A stretch of DNA of 64,000 nucleotides from Trichopria drosophilae (Eukaryota; Arthropoda; Insecta; Hymenoptera; Diapriidae). The position numbers were made by a program, and so were the translations under genes. Location: positions 86,036,001 through 86,100,000 of the forward strand of contig CM059583.1 of assembly GCA_030407085.1 (NCBI GenBank), given 5' to 3'. The notes under the pieces are model-generated. The model was not told the DNA's origin and made no database searches. It saw only the letters and a list, made by a program, of their open reading frames with translations. This document shows, piece by piece, positions 10,448 through 23,053 of this stretch (the stretch's first letter is position 1; the number at the start of each line of letters is the position of its first letter).

Positions 10448-10786
10448 ACTCCTTACGAAAATAGGATGTATAGTTTAAAGATTGATTGCGGCCAAAGTTA
10501 TCCAGATGATGCCCCAACTGTTCGATTTTTAAGTCGAATCAATATGAACTGCGTTAATAGCACTACAGGCGTCGTAAGTATTTCTAATATGATATAAAGA
10601 AACATCACCTCTCACATTAGTCATATACTAAGAATTTTGCTTCAGGTGGATAACAGAACAGTCCTTGTGTTAGCCAGGTGGCAACGAGAATTTAAAATAA
10701 AAACGGTACTTCAAGAACTCCGTCGGCAGATGATGCTTAAGGAAAATTTAAAATTATCTCAACCACCAGAGGGCAGTGTATTCTAG
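10448..10786 (+). CDS. Uev1A: UEV/Mms2-type ubiquitin-conjugating enzyme variant, last two exons
   Basis: Two exons join in phase 0. Exon 10448-10573 is preceded by TTTCCAG and followed by GTAAGT; exon 10646-10786 is preceded by TTGCTTCAG and ends in TAG. The 72-base intron starts GT and ends AG. Translation gives [70 protein letters not shown] and PEG near the end, colinear with the C-terminal half of UBE2V1/UBE2V2. UEV proteins have a UBC fold without the active-site cysteine; none is seen at the expected place. They pair with Ubc13 to make Lys63-linked ubiquitin chains for DNA-damage tolerance and innate signalling. The N-terminal exons are not in the preceding 10.4 kb, so they lie upstream beyond many nested transposons, or this is a fragment. 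The intact frame and splice sites favour a working gene. Confidence 0.93.
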
Positions 10787-10824
10787 CGTATAATATATAA
10801 GACAATTCGTAAATTCTTTACTGC

Positions 10825-10830
10825 AATAAA
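10825..10830 (+). terminator. Candidate poly(A) signal of the UEV gene
   Basis: AATAAA lies about 40 bases after the stop codon (CTGCAATAAATATC). Another AATAAA occurs near 11020. Which one is used cannot be told from sequence. Confidence 0.55.
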
Positions 10831-11069
10831 TATCAAATTCCGTTAAGTGATTAGTAACGTATGTTATATTGAAACATCGTTATAAATTGTGAACTTCGTG
10901 AATGAATACATCAACTTCCAACTTTTAAAATTTATATTAAAATTTGTATATGACAACCGAAATATAATTCTGTTGGTTGACTAACAGCAATACACTTATT
11001 ACTACATACTTAGGAGGAAATAAAAATGAGTGCCAAATAAAGAACTGTTGAAATGAGGTTCTTCCTGAA

Positions 11070-11117
11070 GTATCTATATATATCTATATATATACATATA
11101 TATATATTTATATATAG
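11070..11117. repeat. TATATC/TA microsatellite
   Basis: A run of TATCTATATATATC-type units ending TTTATATATAGGGTGTGG. It separates the UEV 3' flank from AT-rich sequence leading to the Penelope-like remnant. Confidence 0.7.
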
Positions 11118-11473
11118 GGTGTGGAAACAGTATGCAACCCCTGAAAATCCCAGAGGATAGGTGATGGAAAAAACTAAAATGTGATGACAAGGTGTAATGA
11201 AATTATGATTTCTTTAATTTTTCATACAATTATGTTCAATTTAATCTGCAAACCGGTTCATTAAGAATTTACTTTAGTTTCAGTTTTTTTAAGTAACTGG
11301 GACCAAGCTCCATATTTTTTGGTCTTTCCCGATCTTACCCGATCAGTATTACGTATTTTTTTTTAAAGTTTTGGTATTATAGTGGTCTGTTATAAAAATA
11401 TGAAATAAAATAAAAAATAATGAATAATGAAGAAAATTTAAATAATAAAATTCTAAAATAATAAACTTCAATA

Positions 11474-12375
11474 TGTTGACGTTCCGACCATAATTCGGGT
11501 CCACTTGAGAAAAAGAGTGAAAAACCGGTGGAAATTGGCCGTATTTCTACAATTCACAGGACGTAGGAATGCGTATGCAGTCTTTAATACCGAGAAAAAA
11601 TAGAATAGAACGTTAAATTTGAAATCGGCTTAAATATGTATATATAAAACGCGCTCAATTAACGAAATGATGATCAACTTCTGCAAGCTGTGATACTTCA
11701 AATCTTATATTAATTTTTTTATCTTGTTTAATAAAAAAGTATTCTAGATTAGATCTTTTTTCCAGTTTTTTTCTTTAGCGAGAATTATTGTATTGCTGTA
11801 ATCAAAATCGTGACCCGTTTCTAATCGGTGTGTTGTCAAGCCAGAATGTTGTTCACTTATTGTGACACAGATGATGTTTTTATGTTCGTTTAGCCGGGTT
11901 TCGAGAGGTCTGTAGATCTATCCTATATACGATTTATTACAGTGTAAGCATAGTGTTTTGTAAAGGACTCCATTTTGTTTACCGAAAGGTAACATGTCTT
12001 TTGCTGGTTTAATTTTAGCGATGTTTGCTTTAAAGGTCTCGAATGTTTTGAGTTTTGTAAATTTTTGTTAAATGCTCTATGAGCCCAGTAATATAAGGGA
12101 AACTTACTGTTTTATTAGGTACTTTTCTGTTGTTCGTTACGTTAATATTATTTGTACATAGATGTTTTAAACGTTTTTTTATGCACCGATTAATTAATGC
12201 TAAGGGCCATTTGGAGTTAGAATGTTTTTAATATGTTAAAATTTTTGTTATGAAAAGCAATTGATTATTACTTAGCGGCACGGTCAATTAAACCATAAAT
12301 CATGCCTATTTTGTAGGATTTCCACCGGGTTTTCGCTCTCTTTCTGAAGAGGACCTGAATTATGGTCGAAAAGTC
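11474..12375 (-). pseudogene. Penelope-like retroelement remnant with GIY-YIG endonuclease
   Basis: The minus strand, from about 12200, reads NRKVPNKTVSFPYITGL (RT thumb/C-terminal block), then VLYKTLCLHCNKSYIG, then RPLETRLNEHK, SEQHSGLTTHRLETGH and FDYSNTIIL. This is the order of a Penelope GIY-YIG endonuclease: YK..C..C...YIG, the R...EH block, and the H...GH.FD block. Stops and frameshifts are frequent. The ends (about 11474-11545 and 12318-12375) are inverted copies sharing CCATAATTCGGGTCC and GGACCTGAATTATGG, as in Penelope elements with inverted terminal arrangements. Most of the RT is missing. Confidence 0.8.
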
Positions 12376-14840
12376 AACTGATTGAATTTTATTATTTTAG
12401 AATTTTATTATTTAAATTTTCTTTTATTATCCATTATTTTTTATTATCCTTATTTTGATAACAGAATGGTCTATATTAAACAAACATTTTTAATATATTA
12501 TTAGGCCATTTTAGAAAAGGAAAATGATGGATAAAATACGAAAAAGATCTAACATAATCGATATGACCGAAGGAAACGATAAAAGAGATCGGGAAAGATA
12601 AAAAAAAGATAGGACTTGCCTCCTCCTCCTTAAGAAAATTAAATTAAATTAATTCTCAATAAATCGGTTTGCGTATTAAATTGAATGTATGTGCATAATA
12701 CATTTCAGGAATCTGTTACTCAAATTTTATTACATTTCAGTTCGTAAAAAACCTCCTGCTTCCGTGATTATTACATTTCATTAAGGATGTCTAAACGTTT
12801 ACTGTTGCTGAGTTTTCGGGGTCGCTTTCTCATTATTACAATATTTCAGTTAATTATTTAAAGCATTAGTTTTTCATCACATGCATTCCAACTCGAGACA
12901 TATTTTAACGTAAAATTTTACGTTCTTTTCGTATAATATAATATAATACGCATTTAAAAGAAAGTTGACCTTTAAATTACCTTGGAGGAGAGGTCCAAGG
13001 TCGATTAAAAGAACACTTCCGGAGTCCTACTTGAAAGATATTTCAAACCTGTGATCAATTTTTGTCTCTACCCACTTATTCTGCAAGACTTTCTTCCAAA
13101 CGCAATTTTACTGTTTTTTTGACCTCTAAAGATTACGTTGAATTGAAACTTCGAGGCATATTTTACCGTAAAATTACACGATTTTTCGATTCCCATTAAA
13201 AGTATAGGTTATGACACTTAAGTTGACAGCTACATTTCAGCAGCCAGATCATGAAATTCATTTTTTTTATTTTATATTCAAAAAAATTGAACTACTATTT
13301 CGATTAACTGTTGAAAATAAATTGATTTCCAGATTTTGAAAATTTTGTTAATTGAAATGATACTATTTCTGTTAATGTGGCTGCTAGAATGTGGTTGCTA
13401 ACTTCAGTGTCATGAATAGGTTCACATTTAAAAAATAGTTAACCATTAATAGACCTCGAAAGAGAGGTCCGAGGTTAATCCAAGGTTACCACTGGATTCC
13501 TCGTTGAAAGTTATGTAAGACCTGACCATAATTTTTTTTCATCTCCTACGCTCTGAGATTTTCCAGGCTTTCCAATCTTTTTCCTCGCCCTGCATATACT
13601 GGGCGAGTCTGGTAAAAGCGCGGATAGGGGAGCCATGTTAAACTTAAGAGGCTTGTAATTGGTCAGCTTTAGAGAGCCGAAGCTTGCTATTGGTTATGAA
13701 AGCACGCATACCGTTGAAATGCATTTACACGCTCTGTCAGTTATCATAGATTTAAAGGTTCAAGGGTGGAATAGTTATGTCTTATTCTTTCAGATTGTTT
13801 ATTATTTGGTCATTTGTACACAAACATTTTTGACAACTTTTGGAGCAGGATGGGCACTTTTATATTCTAAAACGAGTATAACGTCGTTCATAAAATACGT
13901 TTAAAAAATTCGTTGAAATTCTTAACCAAAGGATAGGTTTAGGGATTTTTGAGTAATCAAATCTTTTTATATTCTCCCAGTCATCCAGAATGCGTGCATT
14001 AGTAATAATATTGTTTGTTTTTTCGGTTTTCGCACCATTTATCATTTTGTTTTTCTTACAATAAGGTATTGTTTCTTCATAAAACGCCAATCCTACAAGT
14101 TCGTTGTTGAGGTACCATATCTGGTTAGATTATTTTTTATATGCTGCTTGTGCTACCTTCGCTTTTTATGAAAATCTTTCAAATATGGCTTATTTCGTAT
14201 GGGTACACTACATTAATGCAGGCATACCTTAAAAGCGAAATTTACCTTCATCTGATGCAGGCAGAAGTTCAGGATGTCGGTCTTATTGTAAAGCAACGCA
14301 TTTGCGATATTTTCGTTTTTAATTCCTAATTGGAACGTTGAGGGGTCAAGTGTACTGCTTGCAAAAATCTTTTGAAGATTCCTACATTCAGCCAATTAAT
14401 TGCGATTTAGAGGCATATCTCAAAAACGGTATGCAAAATAAGCTCAAATATAAGATGGCGACTACTAATCGTCAAAAAACTTTTTTAAGCGCTTTTCTAG
14501 GCTAGCACGTGTACCGTTACGGATACCTGTGAATAAATTATTTTATTCTTCATTTATAAAAGTCATTAGCTACCGGACCTCTAATTCGTTAGCAATATTC
14601 GTCAAAATTTCTTAAATTTCCTGACCAAGAATGAAAGTTCTTGAAATAGTTTTCTCAATTTATCATATTTATATGTTGGATGCATAAAACATATGGACAT
14701 ATCCCTAGAACTTTTAATTTTCCTAAGGGTGAGTGGTTTCTTTCCCATGATATATTTCATATAATAATAGTATAAAATAAAAGTAAGTATATTTACTTAG
14801 AGGAAGACCATACTTTAAACTCGGTTTTATATCATTTACA
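12376..14840. other. AT-rich intergenic sequence with a diverged direct duplication
   Basis: No coding signal that I trust. Segments around 12960-13130 and 13445-13600 are diverged direct copies (GGAGAGGTCCAAGGT against AGAGAGGTCCGAGGT, followed by similar TTGAAAGATAT/TTGAAAGTTAT blocks). A related ATTTTA(A/C)CGTAAAAT motif recurs near 12905 and 13155. The open frames at 13659-13904 and 14141-14329 look incidental. Confidence 0.5.
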
Positions 14841-14844
14841 CCTA

Positions 14845-15197
14845 CTGTTCCGTAAAGATCTACGTTTCGGTGAAAAAAGAGGATTCGGAGTACACACAAA
14901 TTAAAGCACAAGTGCGAGTTGTATTAAAGAACACTTTATTCTCTGTTTCCATAAAACACCTAGAAGGCCGAGTGCCGCAATTTAGTTAATCTAACCGATA
15001 TACAAAATGCCGAGAAATAATGGAGCGTCTCGAGCGAGAGTTAGCGGAAGACTAAACACGCGACTCGACTTTTATGGAAAACCCGCGGAATAATTAATAC
15101 GGTATAGACGGCGGTAATAACAATTTAACCGCGAATCGCGAACCAATGGATACTCGACAAGCGTCCAGCGGGCACAATACGCAACTCCTACAAAACG
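14845..15197 (-). repeat. Possible solo LTR
   Basis: On the minus strand the segment begins TGTAGGAGTTGCG and ends CTTTACGGAACA, so it is TG...CA bounded. It has GAGAATAAAGTGTTC (a poly(A)-signal-like R boundary) followed by a short U5-like tail. It is more GC-balanced than its surroundings. No target duplication was convincing and no internal retroviral sequence is adjacent, so this remains tentative. Confidence 0.25.
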
Positions 15198-17930
15198 TTC
15201 TAAATCCGTCAAATATTGCTGCTGTAGTAGTGAAGATATCGAATTTGTTTTCAATTAAACTGTTTTTAAGTCGTTGAATAATAACCAGGTCATTTTTTGC
15301 AGGTTCCCTGGTACCTAAATAATAAAGGATCACTCAGTATTGATGCGTGCCGAGTTAGAATGCACTAAACTATGAAAAATTCATTTTTCAAAAATACAGC
15401 CTTTAAATTTTGCTTTATCTAAAATACCGAAGGCTGCTCTTATTCTACACGTAAAACTCCGCAAAATGGTGCTCAGTATTTGAGCGTGCCCCTTCAGGAA
15501 AACGTTTTATAACACTTTGAATCTTGAAATTTAAAGCGCCACTCCTTAAAAAAATGACCTTTCGATCTGACATACTTTACTATGTACTTAAAATGTTTTA
15601 CTAGCCATTGCTCCTGGTAATTTACATATTTAATCGCCATCACGTGATTTAATCTCACTTATTACACACACTATTTTTCACTAAAGGCATGTGTAGAAAT
15701 AACAACGTTAAATATAAATATAAAATGGAAATATAACCAGTAATCATTTCCACTGTTAATGATTCATAGTTCAATGAACTTCCACCTTCTGTTTATTATA
15801 CACTCCTGTGATGTTAATTGTGTGCAAGTGTCGCCCGATCTGATAAAGGTTTTGAATTATAAATTTATTAGTAAGTCTTTTTATTAAAAATTGAATTTGA
15901 TCTTCATTAAAAATTATATGCTGATAAGGGGAACCTACAGTCGGGGTTTTGAATAATTGGCTGAAAAAATCCTATAAAGGTGAAAAGACAGGTTCGACGC
16001 TCCACGCGCAATTCCTACAGAAATGTATAATTTTGTTACAAGTTTGTATTTTTAGGTACAATTTTTGTTATTATTAGAGTTGCAATAAAATTTGTATTCT
16101 TGGAGATTTAAGTCTTCTGTCATTTATTAAATAAACCTTAAAAATTGACCGGTGTACCTTCTCTTATTTTATGTATTATTGATGAAGAAAAAACATATAA
16201 GAAAGCTGTGTTAAAGGGAAGAGGTATGAACCTGTGGATGATTTAAGTGCCTCAACAGTCGTCTTCAGTCGTTCAAAGCGCTCTGTTTTAGTAGCTAAAT
16301 TGAATTTTTTTTAAAGTATTTCATTTTTACTCGTATGCGTTGGACAAAATGGAACGTGAGATAAAAAATGTGGGTGCATCGAACCTTTTGATTGATTAAG
16401 AAAATGTCCACGATAAGGATTTTCTAATGTTAGTATTTTCTGTTTGAAATTATCAAACTGTAGAAATCATTGTGGAATCTGATTGGTTGGGTCTTAAACC
16501 CATACGAATTCCAGTATTCGTGAGCTAAGCTTCTTTGTTCGTCTCAATCCTAGGATATTGACTTTGTATTTTTCATAATAATTGAAAATATGAAATTAAA
16601 TTAACGTTATGTTGTTATTCGCAAAAATTAGCTTTAAAATAAATCAAACACTTAATAGTTTTGTTAATAATTGAAGAATGAATGAATGTTTAAAATGCAT
16701 TGAATTATAATTCATTTTTATTTTAATCTTAACTTAAATTTAAGATTTAACGTGTAAAACTATTAATCACTTTCCCATAATATCCTCTATGAATGTTAAT
16801 AAAGATTTTATTAATGTTGTTGATTTTTCGATTTTTTCGTTTGTCATGAAATCAAGAGGAAAGTAGAGTTTTTATAACTTGGATGAGTTATAAGACTTTT
16901 GATTTGTTTTAAATACATTTTTCATTGGGATGTAACATAGCGATTTTTAAAGGTTTTTTTATGTGCGATACGCTGTGATCAAAGTTTTTTCAACAAAATA
17001 AAATTTGATCGTGAAATTTAATGTCAGTCTTAATTTCGCAATATCGTAGAATCGTATTTTTAACAATTTTGTTACCGTCAAAAGAGAAAGCTTTAAATGG
17101 TTAAATCCTATTTCCTGATCAAATAACATTATTCTGTTGACTAGCAACAATAATTCAACTACTTTACTACATTCACACAAATATAATTTTAGAAAATCTT
17201 TTTTTGTGTCTGAAAAAATAACTTAATGAAAACAGGACCGAAAAATATAATATAAGAAAGTATATAGTGATGATTTCAGATGGAACGTGAGTTTTTAAAA
17301 CAAATTAATAAATTTTGGTTCAATAACTCCAGAGTAACAGGTTTCAAAATGAAGTTGCGGCAATTTCAAATTATTTTTCAGAACATTACTTTCATCTTTT
17401 CTTAAATAAATTCCATTGAATTTAATTGTTAATATTTTTTCAAGTCTCTGGTTTTACCTGAAATCAGCAATAATATGCTTTCTTTTGATCAAGAAATAGT
17501 ATTTAATCATTTAAATAAAAATTTGAATGTTGCTTTAGTAGTAAATAATAACAGGAACAACAGTTAACAACAGATACGTTTTTTTTATTTACGTTTTATC
17601 GTTGAATCATAGATGGCTATCATATCAACACTAAGCTTCTAGTAAATGCAGATAAAATAAAAACTGAAATTCTATCACTCATGTTAGTTGTATCTAACTC
17701 AGCAGCAACTTCGGGAGTAATTACTGTTTGTTTTTTTCAATGTAGTAGCTTTATAATCTAAATTTTGATTTTGTACTCCGTTTTTCTGCATCATTTCAGT
17801 AATATTTCGTTTACCAATTTCCATACTAGAATCAATGTAATGTATTAAATGTATCATATCTCTTTAATATTATCACTGTAGCATGTATAGTTAGATAATT
17901 AGTTTAGAGGGTGGTACGCAAAGTATATCC
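15198..17930. other. AT-rich sequence without recognised features
   Basis: Read on both strands. There are only short open frames in strongly AT-biased sequence and homopolymer runs. CACTCAGTAT at about 15330 and a diverged echo GCTCAGTATTTGAGCGTG near 15470 hint at an old terminal-repeat element, but I cannot delimit it. Confidence 0.4.
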
Positions 17931-17934
17931 ATCA

Positions 17935-19223
17935 CTTAGACGCCTTCCGGCGTCCATTGTGCCCCGTCATCCACCTTATGGTTCTCGGATTTTCTCCCAT
18001 AAATCCAGCCTGAGTGATCTATGAACCCCTTCCCGACTGTCAAGGTATAATCTGTCTCTTCCCCCAGGCCCTACGGGGTGTCGCAGCTACAAATCTTCGT
18101 CCTCGTTATAGACATGGCAGGCTATTCAAATATAAGGTGTTGGATTGATTCCTCCACCGGCTCGCCGCAGCTTTGCCACAAGCCGTTTGCCGTGGCACCC
18201 ATCCTTCATGCATGCCTGCCTATCAGGCAATGTCTGGATATTACCCCAGAAAGCATTTTCACTTGCGGCTTCTTCCAATTCAGGAGGAGTCTGCTCTCGC
18301 TCTCCTCGTAGGATGGCCACAGAGTCCCCGTCTGAGAACTGTCTCCCCGTTCCTGCTAGTGTTTATCCGCTTTGCTCAGGGTATCCTAATCTATTTTATT
18401 CTTAATAGTTTCTAGGTGGAGTTACACTTCTTTCATCTACTTCGGATGCTGCGTGTTTGCACTCTCCTTCGCTAGCTTATCAGTATCCTCATTTCAGCTG
18501 ATACCTCTATGTGCTGGTACCCAGCACAGGTTAACCTTTAGCATATCGCCTATTTCGTTTCGAAATTCCGCACTTCTCTTTGTTAACTTCTATCTTAACA
18601 GGACGTCTGTTAGCTTCATTCTCAGAGATTTTACTATCCGTACCACTATTGCGTGAAGTACCGGTTCTATCGACTTGCCCTGTCTATGTTCATGCTTATT
18701 CTGGATAGTTGGGATTTTATTATGTCCTCAGTATGCACATTGCTATCAGCTGCACCAGTATTTTTAATAAAAACGATGTTATGCTGATAGGTCTATAATC
18801 TTTTACCAATATGTAGCTGGCTTTCCTTGTCTTAGGTATAAAAACTACGCGCGTTTCCCTCCATTCCTTGGGTCCCCCTATTGTAACCTTTCAAGGCACT
18901 TGAGTGTCACGGTTTCACCAGAATGCCTTCTGACGCATCATCGAAACGACACCGTCCTTCCCCGGCGACTTATGCAGGGCGATGGACCGGATCGCGTACG
19001 CCATTTTGACCTCATCCATTTCTACCCGTTCTTCGGCTTCATCTTCATTTTCTGTAAAGTGAGCGTTTATCAATTCAAGTAGCATGCCGCGATATGATTC
19101 TGTCCATCTTCCATTTGTGTCCTTGATGCCCACGTTCATTCTAGTATCTTTGGAGAGGACCTTCCGTAGCCTCGGGGTTTCATTAGTGGTCTCCATTTTT
19201 TCGCAAAATTATTAATATAATCA
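17935..19223 (-). pseudogene. LINE-D: pre-RT, RT start and RNase H, 3' half
   Basis: From 19196 downwards the minus strand reads ELINAHFTENEDEAEE, VKMAYAIRSIALHKSPGKDG, then (after a frameshift) PKEWRETRVVFIPKTRKA and VKDYRPISITSFLLKIL, which are RT motifs upstream of the catalytic core. The RT core is deleted. About 18560-18480 gives LCWVPAHRGIS followed by TDKLAKESAN-like sequence, an RNase H C-terminal block. It is therefore an EN-RT-RNaseH type LINE of the I/R1/LOA group. Its upstream half lies at 30631-31145, beyond the 11.4-kb insertion. Confidence 0.75.
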
Positions 19224-19227
19224 TTAA

Positions 19228-20455
19228 GGGCCCTCGAGCGTGCCGAGGCGGTCCTGTGACGTCAGAGGAGGCCCCGCCTGTGACGTCAGAGGCGAGAAAA
19301 CTTTGCGCCGTGAAATTGGCGATTTTCGAGGGATTTTCGGGATTTTTTTGCAGAAATCGGTTTCTCGTGTCGAGGAATAGCGATTAAAGTATTATGGAAA
19401 TGATTGTTAGCTTATAAATAGGAAAAATAAAGCATCAAAGTTTGACAGCGGCCATCTCTTTGTCTAACTTCAGGCGATCGACATAAGACCTTCTCTTTCT
19501 AGGTTGCTCCGCTCACTCGCGCTTCGAGACTGTCTCACTTGCTCGGAATAGAAAGACACTCGCTTCCTCTCTCTCTCTGCTTCCGTACAAGAGTGCAGGC
19601 GCGACTGGCCGTGCGTTGTCGTTACGAAAAATTCATGCATTTTTGGGAATGTGGCCGGGGAACAAAGTTCCGAAAATCAACACACCTCCCGACAGGCCAA
19701 GATTTGCATATAACGTGGCTCCAGCGTGATTTTCTTCCCTTTGTCTTTGAAAATTTGGCAAAGAGAAAGCGAATTAAAAAACGCTAGAATCACGCAATAT
19801 CGAAATTTTAGTTTTCGTTTTCGGAACTTTGTTTCCCGGTCGCGCAAATTACACGATTTTTGAAAAATATGGATGGTTTTTAGAACGTAACACATCGAGA
19901 ACTGCAGATGGTGAGATACGGTATAAGTCATACAATATAATTTTGAAGAGTTACTTTTCCATTGTCGGAGCATAAACAGCGAGAAAACTTATAGTCAATT
20001 CATCGCAGATCGAATAACTTTTGTGCAGGACTTTTCAGTGCGCAAAGTAAAATAATTGGCAAAGAAAAGCGCACAAGCGTCGAAAACTGTTCTTTTTTTC
20101 AATAAATTAAAATTGATGTTTTTTTCTGACATTGGACACTCGGTCCGTACAATTCAGAGAATTTTCGACAAATTTTTTAAAATATCGCATTTCACGACAG
20201 ATGGCAAAGCGAAGATTTTTCGCAAAAATGAAGGATCAAGCTGTTTTTGTTTTTTTCCACTTTATATTATGGCGTATGTCAACAAATAATTTTTATTTGT
20301 CCAAATTATTTTTTTCTGACTATTTTCGAATTTACCGCACGAACCGAGTGTTGCCGAACGCCTAGCGGTGTTGCCAAGTTTCTTCCTGGTTACTGCGCGG
20401 CGTGGAATCCGGAGAGCCAACGACTTGGCAACAACGCTCAGCGTTCGGCAACACT
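19228..20455 (+). repeat. Left terminal inverted repeat of the 11.4-kb element
   Basis: Pairs with 29388-30626 in inverted orientation over about 1.2 kb, with scattered small differences. The first 70 bases carry TGACGTCA at 19257-19264 and 19281-19288; the right copy has one (30586-30593), so the left end has a short internal duplication. TGACGTCA is the CREB/ATF consensus site; promoter function is inference. Near the inner end (20335-20465) is a smaller palindrome of GTGTTGCCGAACGC and TGTTGCCAAGT blocks. Confidence 0.8.
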
Positions 20456-20504
20456 CGGTTCGTGCGGTAAATTCGACGGCGCGGCTGGCACGCGGCATAA
20501 GCAG

Positions 20505-20965
20505 CATGGTAAGATTGCATATAATATGGCTCCAGCGTGATTTTCTTCACTTTGTCTTTGAAAATTTGGCACAAAGAAAACGAATTAAAAAACGTTAGAC
20601 TCGCGCAATATCGAAATTTTAGTTTTCGTTTTCGGAACTTCGTTTCCTGGCCGCGCAAATTGCATGATTTTAAAAAAATATGGATGCTTTTTAGAAAATA
20701 ACATATCGAGAACTATAGATGGTGAGATACGGTAAGTCATGTAATATAATTTTGAAGGGTTACTTTTCGATTGTCGGAGGATAAAAAGCAAGAAAACTTA
20801 GTCAATTCATCGCAGATCGAATAACTTTTGTGCACGACTTTTCAGTGCGCAAAGTAAAATAAATGGCAAAGTAAAGCGCACAAGCGTCGAAAACTGTTCT
20901 TTTTTTTTCAATAAATTAAAATTGATGTTTTTTTACCGACATTGGACACTCGGTCTGTACAATGA
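20505..20965 (+). repeat. Direct duplication of part of the left TIR
   Basis: This segment repeats 19695-20150 in the same orientation, about 815 bases downstream (shared blocks include TGGCTCCAGCGTGATTTTC, GAAAATTTGGCA and GCGCACAAGCGTCGAAAACT). The right side of the element lacks this extra copy, so the duplication happened after the inverted repeats formed or was lost there. Confidence 0.75.
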
Positions 20966-21473
20966 CATTTTTTTTTAAACAAAAGTGTGGATCAAACCGC
21001 TCCTTTTTTTATTATGAAACGACTAGCCTACAAATACCTACCTTTGAAGTCCATATCCGGAAAGCAGCCTCACTATGGGAAAATGCGGAAGAATGATAAG
21101 TATACAGTATATATAGGTATACATTTGCCCCCCCCCCTCCCTCCCCCCCATGGGATCACTGATATATAATATATGGATAGGGCATACCCATTGAATTCGC
21201 AGGTAATTTCGGCACAAGCAGCAAAACGGCAAACATGGCGTCGAATAGCCGAACAAAGCCGAAAGCGTACGAATATGATCCGAAAGTGGTTATGATTCCG
21301 CGGGTAAATTGAAATACATAAGCAGTGATGGGATATCGAGGATTTTTCGCGCACCGATGTGCGCAGGTTCGGCGCGATTGGCGGCTGGAGGCACAGTCGA
21401 GCGACAGCGGAAAATCTATAGTCCTTGCGTGTTCATGCTTCGAATAAATGACTGCGGCTAGCAGTTTATCAGC

Positions 21474-21557
21474 TGCTTCGCGGCGAGTGGTTAAAGCGCT
21501 CGACTGATGAACATAATTTTTGTAGTTCGCGTACTCGCAGATGCATTTTTTTTTTTT
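21474..21557 (+). ncRNA. tRNA-like module with oligo-T, left arm, type 1
   Basis: Contains GCGAGTGGTTAAAGCGC, matching the Ser/Leu-type D-arm and A box, then GTAGTTCGCGTACTCGC, a B-box-like segment, then GCAGATGCA and a run of about 12 T. The 5' part has lost about 24 bases compared with the inverted copy at 26336-26415. The acceptor strands do not pair, so it is not a working tRNA; it could act as a Pol III unit. Confidence 0.5.
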
Positions 21558-22965
21558 ATTTTTATAATTATGTAATATAATTTTTTTTATTTTTTTTATT
21601 TTTATATTTATTTTTATAATTTATTGCAATTTATTAAATGCTATTTAAATTATTTATTGTATATTTTTGAAAGGAATTTTTAATTTTTTAAATATACTTT
21701 TTAACCTAACTTAAGTTATTTTCTGTAACTTATTTGGACGAATATGGCGTTAAATAAAACTGAAACATGTTTTCTCTACTTTTATTTATGTAGTTGTATA
21801 TTACAGTTGTATTAAATAAATAAATTTCTTCAGTTAGGAAGATATTGCCAAAATGTTTTTAATTCTTCTTTATCCGCCAAAAATGAAATTAATATGTCAT
21901 AATACTTTTTACGTATATAAAATAGTAGCTTATATTATACAAAAGAATTGTGAATAATACCATACCCATCTATTTTCCAATACTTGGAATGTTATTTTTA
22001 CTTACTCCAATTTTATGAAGCTTTAAATAATGCTTAAATATTTAAATACATAATTTTCCAAGGTTATAAAAATATTGCCACAGTTTTTCACTTCTTATTT
22101 ATCCGCCAAAAATGAAATTGATGTATAATAATATTTTTATCCGATTCAAAATAGTAACTAATATTATGCAAAATGATCTGTAACTATAATGAAACTCTAC
22201 CTATTCAATGTCCATTATTTGGAATATTGTTGTTACTAAGTCTTTTTTATTGAGCTTTAAAAAAATGCTTAAAAATAATAAAAGTTAAAAAAGCATTTGG
22301 TAAAAATAATATTATAATTTATTAAATGCTATTTAAATTACTTATTATATAGTTTTTAAAATATTGTAACTGTTTAAAGAAATTGAAAGTCTTTAAATAT
22401 ATTTTTTCTCGTAATTATGATATATTTTTTGTAACTTATTTCGGTGATATTTCTATTTCTGAGAATCATCATTATCAGTGACAGGCATTATTATATAATA
22501 CATTTTCTAAATTAGTAGTAATAACCAAATAATTTTCCACAGTTAGGACAATATCGCCAAAATGTTTCTATTTCTTCCTTATCCGCGAAAAATCAAATTA
22601 ATATGTAATAATTTTTTGTACGTATATAAAATAGTGGTTTATGTTATCCAAAATTATGTGTAAGTAATGCAATTATACCTATTCAATGTCCATTAGTTGG
22701 AACTTTGTTTTTACAAATCTTTTTTATGAAGCTTTAAAAATATTCTGAAAAATAATAAAAATTAAAAAAAACGATTTTGTAAAAATAATAATGAAAAGAT
22801 AATACATTGTTTAAACTACCAGTAATAAACAAAAACATTTCTAAAGTTAGAAAAATATTGCGACAAGGTTTTTACTTCTTATTTATCTGCCACAATCAAA
22901 TTAATTAATATATAATACGAATGCAGCAGTAATTCATCAACGGCTTTGCGACAACAAGTTCAAAT

Positions 22966-23053
22966 AAGTTCGTTTAGTCGACTGGTTAGAGTGCTTGCCT
23001 CGTATGTATGACGTTGGAAGATCGCGTACTGGCGAGTGCACGTTTTTTTTTTT
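22966..23053 (+). ncRNA. tRNA-like module with oligo-T, left arm, type 2
   Basis: GTTCGTTTAGTCGACTGG, then TTAGAGTGCTTGCCTCGTA, resembles a tRNA D-arm and anticodon arm. It is followed by GATCGCGTACTGGCGAGTGC and about 12 T. Its end resembles that of type 1 (GCGTACT..GC...TGCA), so the two modules are probably related. The T-arm does not pair fully. Confidence 0.5.

Noticed and set aside
18078..18656. Overlapping plus-strand frames
   Set aside because: Antisense of LINE-D RNase H and flanking coding sequence; no family resemblance of their own.
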